Of a stretch of DNA of 64,000 nt, positions 8,470 through 16,861 are shown piece after piece (the first letter of the stretch is position 1; each line of letters starts with the position of its first letter). Location of the stretch: positions 62,001 through 126,000 of the forward strand of contig CANMQI010000006.1 of assembly GCA_947499955.1 (NCBI GenBank), read 5' to 3'. The notes below the pieces were generated by a model. That model searched no databases, was not told the DNA's origin, and saw nothing but the letters and a program-made list of their open reading frames with translations. The position numbers and the translations under genes were made by a program. The DNA comes from an uncultured Granulosicoccus sp. (GTDB lineage Bacteria > Pseudomonadota > Gammaproteobacteria > Granulosicoccales > Granulosicoccaceae).

Positions 8470-10031
8470 GTTCTTCCGCTCAGCACAGGGCAGAACAGTC
8501 TCGACTGGTCACCTACCAGGCACGGTATCGCACGCCCCTGCTGGCCTCTGTGATACTGGTCCTGACCCTCTTGCAGGGAACCAGCTTCACTCTGACCCTC
8601 GCGGTACGGTCGCCTTTTGCCGGCGACCTGCCGGTGACCCTGGTGACACTGCTGTGGCTGGCGATGTACCTGATCTCGGCCGCGGCGCTGCTTGCCAACT
8701 TCGGACTCAACTGGCTGACCTGGCTGGTTCGCTATCGACTGGCGCTGATCCTGCTGGTCGCAGGTACGGCCTTTTCCACTGCCTGGTCAGTTGACCCGAA
8801 TCTGACCATCGAACGCTCGGTGCACCTGATCGGCACAACCTTGCTGGCCATCTATCTCGGCTTCAGCCTGCCCCTGCCACAGATTCTGCGTATCGCAGCC
8901 TTGACACTGGGTCTGCTGATGCTGGGTAGCGCCTTGTCCGCGTGGTTCGTGCCATCACTGGGCCTCGAGGAATACGAGGGTCAACTCGTCTGGGCCGGCA
9001 TCACGGCATCCAAGAATACTCTGGGATTCTGGTCTGCGATCACCGTTCTGTTGCTGACCAGCCTGTGCTTCTGGCCCTTGCCCACAGCCCGACGAGCAGG
9101 CTACCTGGCACTGACCCTCCCCGCCCTGCTGTGCCTCTACTACAGTGTTTCTGCCACCTCGGTACTGTCATTGACCAGCGCAGCACTGGTCATGATGTAT
9201 CTGCATGTCACGCGCAGCCTGAACATGGGCATGTTGTCGATGTCGGTATTGGGTTTGCTGGTGGCGGCCTTGCTGGGCATGGCCTTCAACTATATTGATA
9301 CCGCAGAGCTGATCGGGCGCTCTGGAGACCTGACCGGACGTGGAGACGTGTGGCTGCAGACCTGGCAACTGATTCTGGAGAAGCCACTGACGGGGTATGG
9401 CTACGGCACACTGTGGTATCCCACCGATGACAGTGTGTGGATTCAGCAATCCCTGACCGATTTTTCCTGGACAGTCTTTCATGCGCATAACGGCCTGTTG
9501 CAGATTGCTTCCGAAATAGGCTTGCCATTGACGGCACTGGCGCTCTTCATGATTCTGCAACAGATGGTGGAGCTGCTCTACTGCCAGTATCGGCGACCGT
9601 TTCCCGGCGTACTTTTTGCGTTGGGCTTCATGGTGGCCTTGCTGGTCAGCAACTACTCCGAGGCCCGTCTGCTGGTCAATCGCGAACTCTACTGGATACT
9701 GTTCATCACACTGCCGATCAGCATGTTGCAACAGGTCACGATAACAGCCCCTCACACACGATTTCAGGCGCCAGCATCTGGAGCGCCTGACAATACACCC
9801 GGGAAGCTGGCGCAGGCATGCGAAAGAACCCGGCAAAGACGTTCACTGAAAAAACGCCTGTTGCAGCGTCGCCCGGTGATCGTCGACAACGACGTCAATG
9901 AATCCAACCTGCCCCTGACCGACAGCCAGGGACGACCACTGCTTGCGTACAGCAATGACTCCACCCGGACTGATGATGACTCATCCGTTCAGGAAAGTGT
10001 GTCCCTGCGCAATGATGAACAAACACTGTAG
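8466..10031 (+). CDS. Wzy-like polysaccharide polymerase / O-antigen ligase family protein
   Basis: Wzy-type polymerases join repeat units at the periplasmic face. This 521-residue polytopic protein has about ten membrane segments and a periplasmic loop near residues 290-345 with the Wzy_C family pattern: SGDLTGRGDVWLQTWQLILE, PLTGYGYGTLW and VFHAHNGLLQIASEIGLPLT. The RGDVW and HAHNG motifs are the usual hallmarks, as in ExoQ. The last 90 or so residues are hydrophilic and basic/acidic, which is longer than typical. The GTG start overlaps the preceding stop by 4 nt. In this operon it is best read as the exopolysaccharide polymerase rather than an LPS ligase. Confidence 0.87.
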   Translation: MSSSAQHRAEQSRLVTYQARYRTPLLASVILVLTLLQGTSFTLTLAVRSPFAGDLPVTLVTLLWLAMYLISAAALLANFGLNWLTWLVRYRLALILLVAGTAFSTAWSVDPNLTIERSVHLIGTTLLAIYLGFSLPLPQILRIAALTLGLLMLGSALSAWFVPSLGLEEYEGQLVWAGITASKNTLGFWSAITVLLLTSLCFWPLPTARRAGYLALTLPALLCLYYSVSATSVLSLTSAALVMMYLHVTRSLNMGMLSMSVLGLLVAALLGMAFNYIDTAELIGRSGDLTGRGDVWLQTWQLILEKPLTGYGYGTLWYPTDDSVWIQQSLTDFSWTVFHAHNGLLQIASEIGLPLTALALFMILQQMVELLYCQYRRPFPGVLFALGFMVALLVSNYSEARLLVNRELYWILFITLPISMLQQVTITAPHTRFQAPASGAPDNTPGKLAQACERTRQRRSLKKRLLQRRPVIVDNDVNESNLPLTDSQGRPLLAYSNDSTRTDDDSSVQESVSLRNDEQTL

Positions 10032-10074
10032 CGCAAGCTGGCGCGACACCCCACAAGACAAGTAGAGAGACAAC

Positions 10075-11088
10075 GTGAGTAAATCCATTCTGGTTACCGG
10101 AGGCGCCGGTTTCATCGGTTCCCACATGGTTCGCATGCTGGACCAACGCGGTTTCGATGTCGTGGTATACGACAACCTGGAGCGCGGCAATGCCGATGCG
10201 GTAACGGCCGGCAAGCTGGTTGAAGGTGATCTGCACGACAGCGAACGACTCGATGCCGTTTTCCGGGAACACGACATCCAGGCGGTCATGCACTTTGCCG
10301 CCCTGGCCTATGTCGGTGAATCCGTACATGAACCCGCATTGTATTACCGCAACAACGTCAGCGGCACCCAGTCACTGCTGGATTCGATGCGCCTCAACAA
10401 GGTGAACAAACTGGTTTTTTCATCCACCTGTGCCACCTATGGCGAGCCAGCCATTCTGCCCATCACCGAAGACACTCCGCAGAACCCCATCAACCCCTAC
10501 GGCCAGTCCAAGCTCATGGTCGAACAGATTCTCAAGGACTACGCGCAGGCCTACGGCTTGCGCAGTATCGCCTTGCGCTACTTCAATGCAGCGGGTTGCG
10601 CCGACGATGGCAGCATCGGCGAGCGCCACGACCCCGAGACGCATCTGCTGCCTCTGATCCTGTTCGAAGCACTGCGCGTTCAGGCTGGCGGCGATCCTGC
10701 AGAGACCAATCTCATGGTTTTCGGCAGCGACTTCGATACGCGCGATGGCACCTGCATCCGCGATTACATCCATGTCAACGATCTGTGCAGCGCACATATC
10801 GCAGCGTTCGAGCGCATGCAGAAAACACCGGATTCCGGAGCGGAACAGTTCAATCTGGGCGTCAATCGTGGCTATACCGTTCTGGAAGTCATTGATGCCT
10901 GCCGGCAAGTCACCGGGGTCGATTTCAGATACAACACGGTTGCACGTCGGGCAGGAGACCCGCCGGAGCTGGTTGCCGATGCCAGCCTTGCCATGAGCAG
11001 ACTGGACTGGACGCCGGTACACGCCGACATCAAGGACAGCATTCAACACGCGTGGCAGTGGTTCTCGGCACATCCTCCGACTGCCTGA
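10075..11088 (+). CDS. galE: UDP-glucose 4-epimerase
   Basis: GalE interconverts UDP-glucose and UDP-galactose, supplying galactosyl donors. The 337-residue protein shows the NAD-binding VTGGAGFIGSHMVRMLD at the N-terminus, the serine motif VFSSTCATYGEP, the catalytic NPYGQSKLMVEQ (Tyr and Lys), and ALRYFNAAGC followed by GERHDPETHLLPLIL. The length is normal. The start is GTG at 10075 with an AGAGAG 5 nt upstream, 43 nt after the polymerase gene, so it probably belongs to the same transcript. Its place implies galactose or another 4-epimerised sugar in the polymer. Confidence 0.95.
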   Translation: MSKSILVTGGAGFIGSHMVRMLDQRGFDVVVYDNLERGNADAVTAGKLVEGDLHDSERLDAVFREHDIQAVMHFAALAYVGESVHEPALYYRNNVSGTQSLLDSMRLNKVNKLVFSSTCATYGEPAILPITEDTPQNPINPYGQSKLMVEQILKDYAQAYGLRSIALRYFNAAGCADDGSIGERHDPETHLLPLILFEALRVQAGGDPAETNLMVFGSDFDTRDGTCIRDYIHVNDLCSAHIAAFERMQKTPDSGAEQFNLGVNRGYTVLEVIDACRQVTGVDFRYNTVARRAGDPPELVADASLAMSRLDWTPVHADIKDSIQHAWQWFSAHPPTA

Positions 11089-11191
11089 GACGAACTTCAG
11101 ACAAGTCAGCGAGTCAGAGTACTCGCCGACCAACGGAACGGTAACCTTGAAACAGTCCGCCTGCCTGCTCCGAACAGGCGATACTCTCACC

Positions 11192-12058
11192 ATGAATATG
11201 ATCCACTACCGAAGTCTTCCTCTGCTCGCCGGCCTGACCTTGCTCAGCGGCCTCGCCCATGCTCAGACAGGCAAGCAGCCACTGGATGATCAGTGCTGGG
11301 ACATGAGCTTCGAAGAACCCTTCGACACCTTGTCGCTGTGGCACGAGTCGCAACAGGATGGCTTGTGGCGCACCCAGTACATCTGGTCGCGCGAAACCAT
11401 CATCAACGATGAGCAGCAGTTCTACATCGACCCGATCGAACACGGCATGTCACCGTTTTCCATTGACAACGGTATCCTCAGCATTGAAGCCACACCGACG
11501 CCCAGAGCATTACGGGGCGTGGTGTCCGGTCAGCCCTATGTGTCAGGTGTCCTGACGAGCGAAAAGAGTTTCTCGCAGAAATACGGACGCTTTGAAGTCA
11601 GTGCTCGGCTACCCGAGGGCGGTCAGGGTCTGTGGTCGGCATTCTGGCTGCTGCCCAGCTTCGACCAGTGGCCGGAAGGTGTCGCGGTGTTGCCGGAAAT
11701 CGATGTCATGGAAAGTCTTGGCCACCAGCCAAACACGTATCACACAACGCTGCATACCAATCAGACCGGAGAGCTGACCTCTTTTCCGCACGACCACACT
11801 CTGAAGGCAGACCTGACTCAGGACTTCCACCTCTATAGCGCTGTCTGGACGCCCGAGTCTGTCAGCTGGTACCTGGACGGTAAATGGATGGCCTCTCATC
11901 CGACGCCCGCTGACTACACCCGCCCGGTACATTTCCTGTTGAACCTGGCTGTTGGTGGTAGCTGGCCTGGATCTCCGGACGCCAGCACTGAATTTCCGGC
12001 AAGTTTCGATATCGACTACGTCCGAGCCTGGACAGACAGTGGCGCCTGCGCAGACTGA
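11192..12058 (+). CDS. Secreted glycoside hydrolase family 16 beta-glucanase
   Basis: GH16 enzymes cleave beta-1,3/1,4-linked glucans or galactans. The 288-residue protein starts with a signal peptide (SLPLLAGLTLLSGLAHA, cleavage before QTGKQ) and carries the catalytic LPEIDVMESLGH (E-x-D-x-x-E; nucleophile and acid/base glutamates) near residue 170. YGRFEVSARLPEGGQGLWSAFW and the late VGGSWPGSPD are also typical. The frame is open from a TTG at 11147, but only the ATG at 11192 places the signal peptide at the N-terminus. At the end of the exopolysaccharide cluster it may trim the polymer, as ExoK/ExsH do for succinoglycan. It converges on the histidine kinase gene, 18 nt apart. Confidence 0.92.
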   Translation: MNMIHYRSLPLLAGLTLLSGLAHAQTGKQPLDDQCWDMSFEEPFDTLSLWHESQQDGLWRTQYIWSRETIINDEQQFYIDPIEHGMSPFSIDNGILSIEATPTPRALRGVVSGQPYVSGVLTSEKSFSQKYGRFEVSARLPEGGQGLWSAFWLLPSFDQWPEGVAVLPEIDVMESLGHQPNTYHTTLHTNQTGELTSFPHDHTLKADLTQDFHLYSAVWTPESVSWYLDGKWMASHPTPADYTRPVHFLLNLAVGGSWPGSPDASTEFPASFDIDYVRAWTDSGACAD

Positions 12059-12076
12059 CGCGATCTCCGATCCGCT

Positions 12077-13876
12077 TCAGGCAGCCTTCTGCTCGATCTC
12101 ATCGCTTGCGGGCAGGCTGACGACAAAGGTAGTTCCCTCATCACCGGACGCCGCGATACGTATCTGCCCTTCGTGGCACTCGACGATCTCCTGACAGATG
12201 CGCAGTCCCAGCCCGGTACCGACGATATCTTCATGTTGGTGCAGGCGCTGAAACGGCTTGAACACCTTGTCGTGAAAACGCTCTTCGATGCCAATGCCAT
12301 TGTCAGCGATACTGATCTGCCAGTACCCATCGACAAGTCGTGCATCAACTCGGACGGTCAGCTTGCGAGCCGGTGAACGATACTTGACGGCATTGCTCAA
12401 TAGATTGGTCACCAGCTGCCGGAGTTGTTCACGATCCCCCTTGATCTGCGGCAACTTGCCGGTATCGATTACCGCCTCGGCCTCATTGATCAAGGGTGCC
12501 AGCCGAGCCTGCACCAGGGTGAACAGCTGGTCAAGATCAACGACATCGAGTGTCAGGGTATCCCGATCGACCCGGGAGAAATCCAGCAGATCTTCCGTCA
12601 GCTTGTGCAGACGTGTTGATGAATCCCGCAGCTGATCAAGATTTTCCCGAACCGGTGGGCTCATGCGCGAGGTCAGTGCGTTTTCCAGCAAGGTGACGGA
12701 CAGATCGATGTTGTTGACCGGAACCTGCAAGTCGTGTGAGGTCACAGAGGCAAATTGTCGTAGATCATCATCGGCTCGTCGCAGACTCTGCCCGGCCTGC
12801 ACCAGATCCTTGCGCAGAGCCTCGGACTGGCGCAAGGCCCGATCCCTGGAGGCTGCCAGCCTGCCGGTTCCCAGTGCGCCTGCCAACGTGATTGCCAGGG
12901 CACAGAAGGCGATCACCCAGAGCAAAGCCGAACTCTTGAGCTGTGCATGGGCAAGGGGTCCCAGGGATATTGCCAACTGCCACTCGCGGTTGGCTACTCG
13001 AATGTTTCTGTACAGCGTCCTGGCGCCAGCCGAGACCTCGCCTACACTGTAAAAAGGGGTGACCGATAGCGTTTTCTTCGGCTCATTGACATCGGAGATG
13101 TCCCTGATCTCAACGGCGGTGAATTCATCCAGTCTGAACGGCTCCAACAGCTTTTCATACCGGAAGATCCCCATCAGCATGCCACGGTAATACTGTCTGC
13201 GTTGTGCCAGGTTCTCCGGCTCGATCTCACCATAGGAGGGCAGCATCAGCAGAAAACCCATGGCGGTTGGCGGCTCCAGTGTCATGGCCAATGGCGGACT
13301 GATCGCGAACTGTCCCGAGTCACGGGCATTTTCCAGAGTCAGCAGACGCTCGGCAAAGGCGCTGAGATCGAAACCAAGCATCCAGCTGTTGCGCTCCAGA
13401 GGGTAGAGATAGGTCAGTACATGATGCTCTGCCACATAGTTGTCAGGCTTCAGCTTGAAATCGGGAAAGCCTTCATCGTTGAGCGACCTGTCATCACGAA
13501 CAGAGCGAACGAATTCGTGCACGATATGATGTGGCACCCGTGGAACCCAGCCGACAGCATAGATCTCCGGAAAACTCTTGACCATGTCGATCGATTCCAG
13601 ATACCCCTGAAACCCATCTCGACCGACATAGCCCGCCCCCTCATAAAGAGAGCGAACCCCCATCAGCAGATACTGTTGAGTTTCCAGGGCATCGCTGATT
13701 CGGGAAGACAGCTCATCGCTGCGACGCGCGAATTCGTCCATCCGATTTCTCTGGATATCACGATACACGGTGTTGAGCACGAACGCCGTCAGCACCAGCC
13801 CCGCCAACAACACAGCAGCAGGCAAGGCCTGCTGGCATCTTCCAGTCATACTCCCTTTCGAGCCCGCATCCATCAT
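12077..13876 (-). CDS. CHASE-domain sensor histidine kinase
   Basis: Membrane-bound sensor kinase of up to 599 residues. TM1 (AAVLLAGLVLTAFVLNTVY) is followed by a periplasmic CHASE sensor domain (about residues 55-285, including EIYAVGWVPRV) and TM2 (ALLWVIAFCALAITLAGAL). A coiled region follows, then HisKA with the phosphoacceptor in FASVTSHDLQVPVNNI. The HATPase domain has the N box LVTNLLSNAVKYRSP, the G1 box ADNGIGIEE and the G2 box GTGLGLRICQEIV. The SHDLQ form resembles phytochrome-type kinases. An ATG at 13849 (MTGRCQ) is an alternative start. No receiver domain or adjacent response regulator is present, so it is an orphan. It follows the glycogen-degradation arm on the same strand, 55 nt after the truncated membrane protein gene. 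The ligand is unknown. Confidence 0.92.
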   Translation of the reverse strand: MMDAGSKGSMTGRCQQALPAAVLLAGLVLTAFVLNTVYRDIQRNRMDEFARRSDELSSRISDALETQQYLLMGVRSLYEGAGYVGRDGFQGYLESIDMVKSFPEIYAVGWVPRVPHHIVHEFVRSVRDDRSLNDEGFPDFKLKPDNYVAEHHVLTYLYPLERNSWMLGFDLSAFAERLLTLENARDSGQFAISPPLAMTLEPPTAMGFLLMLPSYGEIEPENLAQRRQYYRGMLMGIFRYEKLLEPFRLDEFTAVEIRDISDVNEPKKTLSVTPFYSVGEVSAGARTLYRNIRVANREWQLAISLGPLAHAQLKSSALLWVIAFCALAITLAGALGTGRLAASRDRALRQSEALRKDLVQAGQSLRRADDDLRQFASVTSHDLQVPVNNIDLSVTLLENALTSRMSPPVRENLDQLRDSSTRLHKLTEDLLDFSRVDRDTLTLDVVDLDQLFTLVQARLAPLINEAEAVIDTGKLPQIKGDREQLRQLVTNLLSNAVKYRSPARKLTVRVDARLVDGYWQISIADNGIGIEERFHDKVFKPFQRLHQHEDIVGTGLGLRICQEIVECHEGQIRIAASGDEGTTFVVSLPASDEIEQKAA

Positions 13877-13931
13877 GATGGACGCAACGCAAGTTACGCA
13901 CCAGATGATGCGACAGGCTGTCGTGTAACGG

Positions 13932-14687
13932 CTATGGCAGGTCCTGAATCTCGCCTTCCGGGACGATGATCACCTGTTTCGGACTACCCCGTACGATGGA
14001 GTATAACAGTTTGTACGCCGAGTTCATGGCCAGATCGTTGATGGTGGCATCGGTGCTGATCTCGGCATCCGCCGGAGACAACGCGAAGTGCGCCGGGTCA
14101 GTGGAGGAACTGATGGCCAGCACACACAGCACGCCGCCGACGACAGACAGCATCAATGCGCCCGGTACCGAAAGCCGGTAACGCAGAAATCGCCTTACTT
14201 CCATTCGCCCCCAGAAGGCAATCAGAATCAGCAGACACAAGAACAGGGCGACAACCAGTGGTACAACCTGCTCCCTGAGCAAGGTCTGCAGGACACTGAG
14301 TGGCTGATCGATGCTGGCCAACAACTGCACGTCCGGCCGCAGCCCGCGGGTTTCGAGAAACCAGGGAGTGATCAGCTCACTGAGCATGACCAGCAACAAT
14401 CCGCCTACCATGAATCCGGTGATCAGAAACTTGGCCAGAGGTCGTGTCCGGGTCATCATTGCCAGTACGCCGCCGAGAATCAGCGGCACAATGCACAGGA
14501 TTCCTACCAATGCCAGGTCGAACCGCAGGCCCTGTACAAACAGTGGCATGACCGTATCAGCTACCTCGATTCTGGAAAACTGCCACAAGGCATAAGCCGC
14601 ACGGATGACCGTGAGCAGAAATACCAGTGTCAATGCGAACAGCAGAAATTGGCGAAACAGATGTGACGCCGGTAGCTTGGACTTCAT
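13932..14687 (-). CDS. LTA-synthase-family-like membrane domain lacking the sulfatase domain
   Basis: This 251-residue protein has five predicted membrane segments (LLFALTLVFLLTVIRAAYAL, LRFDLALVGILCIVPLILG, FMVGGLLLVMLSELITPWFL, VVPLVVALFLCLLILIAFW, LMLSVVGGVLCVLAIS). After them comes ATINDLAMNSAYKLLYSI, a stretch that in LtaS/OpgB-like proteins leads into the periplasmic sulfatase-fold catalytic domain. Here the frame stops (TAG at 13932-13934) about 35 residues later. Only 55 nt separate it from the next gene, so the catalytic half is absent rather than shifted. It could be a decayed gene or a free-standing membrane partner. The start ATG at 14687 has GGAG close upstream. It lies 46 nt after glgX. 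The family call is by recognition, moderate confidence. Confidence 0.62.
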   Translation of the reverse strand: MKSKLPASHLFRQFLLFALTLVFLLTVIRAAYALWQFSRIEVADTVMPLFVQGLRFDLALVGILCIVPLILGGVLAMMTRTRPLAKFLITGFMVGGLLLVMLSELITPWFLETRGLRPDVQLLASIDQPLSVLQTLLREQVVPLVVALFLCLLILIAFWGRMEVRRFLRYRLSVPGALMLSVVGGVLCVLAISSSTDPAHFALSPADAEISTDATINDLAMNSAYKLLYSIVRGSPKQVIIVPEGEIQDLP

Positions 14688-14733
14688 GTTCTCCGAACTA
14701 ACTGACTTTTGCGAGCTGAATTATAACAGTCAC

Positions 14734-16854
14734 TCACTCACAGAAACGCAACACCACGACGCTCAATGCCTGGCAGACATACGTGTCCGTAACGGCCGCA
14801 CCGGACAGTTCTGGCTGCGCCGTATCCATCTCGAGCGCCCATTGTGTTCCTGCCAGCTGCTCCGCCGCCAGAGGAAATTCAACGTCGCCATGGCTTCCAT
14901 TGAACAACAAGAGCAGTGAGTCTGATGGATCAACCGCCTGACCTGCCGGTATGGCATCTCCCATCAATTGCAGGGCTACGAAGCCCCCATTGGCACTGTG
15001 CCAATCCGCTTCACTCATCGGATTCGCAGCCTTGTTCAACCACACGACATCGGGCAGATCGCTGCTGACGGAACGATGTTCTCCATGCAGATACCAGGGG
15101 CGGCGCAGCACCGCCTGTTCCCGGCGCAAGGCAATCAATCGCTGAGTGAAGCTCTGCAGCTGCCGTGTCTCGTCTGATTCCGACCAGTCAATCCAGGTTG
15201 TGGCATTGTCCTGACAATAGGCATTGTTGTTACCAAACTGAGTGCGACTGCGCTCGTCCCCTCCCAACAGCATGGGCGTGCCCTGCGACAGGAACAAGGT
15301 GCACAGCAGGTTGCGCTGTTGTCTGGCTCGAAGCTGGTTGATCGCAGGATCATCGCTCTGACCTTCCACCCCGTAGTTGTTCGAATGATTACTGCTGTGG
15401 CCATCACGATTACCTTCACCGTTGGCCTCATTGTGCTTGTGCAGATAGCTCACGGTATCGCGCAAGGTGAAACCATCATGTGCGGTAATGAAGTTGACCG
15501 TGGCAGACGGTGTTCGCCCTTGCCATTCGAACAGTGAGCTGCTGCCCAGTAGTCGATCGGAAAAATCAGGCAGAACATCGGCATCCGAGTTCCAGAAACG
15601 CCTGGCGGTATCACGGAACTGGTCATTCCATTCAGACCACCGTGGTGGAAATTGTCCCAGCTGATAACCGCCTGGACCGATATCCCAGGGCTCGGCAATC
15701 AGCCGTGCATCAGCCAACTGCGGGTCCTGTGCTACCGCATCGAAAAACCCGGCGCCACGTTCGAACCCATGCAACTCACGGCCCAGGATGGAGGCCAGAT
15801 CGAAACGAAAGCCATCGACCTCCATGTCAGTGGCCCAGAAACGCAGACTATCCATGACCAGCTGCAATACCCGGGGGTTCTCCAAGGCAAAGGTATTGCC
15901 CGTACCACTGTCATTGACGTAGTAGCGCGGATTACGCTCCAGGCGATAGTAGGACAGATTGTCGATGCCCCGATAACACAAGGTTAGCCCCTGCTCGTTG
16001 CCTTCGGCCGTATGGTTGTAGACCACGTCAAGCAGTACTTCCAGGCCGGCTTTATGCACAGCCTTGACCATGTCCCTGAACTCGGCGACCGCATCGTCGG
16101 AGAAAGCGTATCGTGAATCCGGTGCCATGAAACACAGGCTCTGATATCCCCAGTAGTTCACCAGATCCTTCTTGACGAGGAATTCGTCATCGGGAAAGGC
16201 ATGCACCGGCAACAGCTCCAGTGCCGTCACACCGAGCTTGCGCAGGTGGCTTGTGACGGCCTTGCTTCCCAGCGCCTTGTAGGTACCGCGACGGGCTGGC
16301 GGTATCTGCTTGTGCAGTGCGCTGATGCCCTTGACATGGGCTTCATAGATTACCGAATTGCACAGATCGGGACGTTGCCTGCGCTCAGCGCCATGAGTCA
16401 GATGCGGTGCGTGGCGGCGATGATTGCGTGTATAGGCGGCGACAACAACACTCTTTGGCACATACGTGGAACTGTCACGCTGATCGAAAGACAGATCCTG
16501 ATCGGCATGTCCCCTGATATAGCCATAGACGGCATCGTCCCACGTCAGCTTGCCATGCAGTTTTCGGGCATACGGATCCAGTAGAAGCTTGTGCGGATTG
16601 AATCGATGCCCATTGGCAGGCTCATAGGGCCCATGAACACGATAGCCGTACACCGCTCCCGGCCTGATGCCTGGCAAGTATCCGTGCCAGATGTTATCGG
16701 TACAGGAAGGCAATTCCAGTCGCTGGATTTCCCGCTCTCCGGAACTGTCGAACAGACAGAGTTCCACTCGGCTGGCATGCCGTGAAAAAAGGGCGAAGTT
16801 CACACCCTTGCCATCGCTGGTAGCACCCAGCGGCCAATTGCATCCGGCAAGCAT
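14734..16854 (-). CDS. glgX: Glycogen debranching enzyme (isoamylase-type)
   Basis: GlgX hydrolyses alpha-1,6 branches of limit dextrins left by glycogen phosphorylase. The 706-residue GH13 protein begins with a CBM48-like domain (PLGATSDGKGVNFALFS, residues 8-24). It shows the GH13 regions in order: DVVYNHTAEGN, DGFRFDLASILGRE (nucleophile Asp), LIAEPWDIGPGGYQLGQFP (acid/base Glu) and FITAHDGFTLRD. Length and motifs are normal for GlgX/TreX. The ATG at 16854 has a G-rich ribosome site overlapping the glgP stop; the genes are 7 nt apart and surely co-transcribed. It works in the cytoplasm together with GlgP. Confidence 0.96.
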   Translation of the reverse strand: MLAGCNWPLGATSDGKGVNFALFSRHASRVELCLFDSSGEREIQRLELPSCTDNIWHGYLPGIRPGAVYGYRVHGPYEPANGHRFNPHKLLLDPYARKLHGKLTWDDAVYGYIRGHADQDLSFDQRDSSTYVPKSVVVAAYTRNHRRHAPHLTHGAERRQRPDLCNSVIYEAHVKGISALHKQIPPARRGTYKALGSKAVTSHLRKLGVTALELLPVHAFPDDEFLVKKDLVNYWGYQSLCFMAPDSRYAFSDDAVAEFRDMVKAVHKAGLEVLLDVVYNHTAEGNEQGLTLCYRGIDNLSYYRLERNPRYYVNDSGTGNTFALENPRVLQLVMDSLRFWATDMEVDGFRFDLASILGRELHGFERGAGFFDAVAQDPQLADARLIAEPWDIGPGGYQLGQFPPRWSEWNDQFRDTARRFWNSDADVLPDFSDRLLGSSSLFEWQGRTPSATVNFITAHDGFTLRDTVSYLHKHNEANGEGNRDGHSSNHSNNYGVEGQSDDPAINQLRARQQRNLLCTLFLSQGTPMLLGGDERSRTQFGNNNAYCQDNATTWIDWSESDETRQLQSFTQRLIALRREQAVLRRPWYLHGEHRSVSSDLPDVVWLNKAANPMSEADWHSANGGFVALQLMGDAIPAGQAVDPSDSLLLLFNGSHGDVEFPLAAEQLAGTQWALEMDTAQPELSGAAVTDTYVCQALSVVVLRFCE

Positions 16855-16861
16855 CGTCAGT

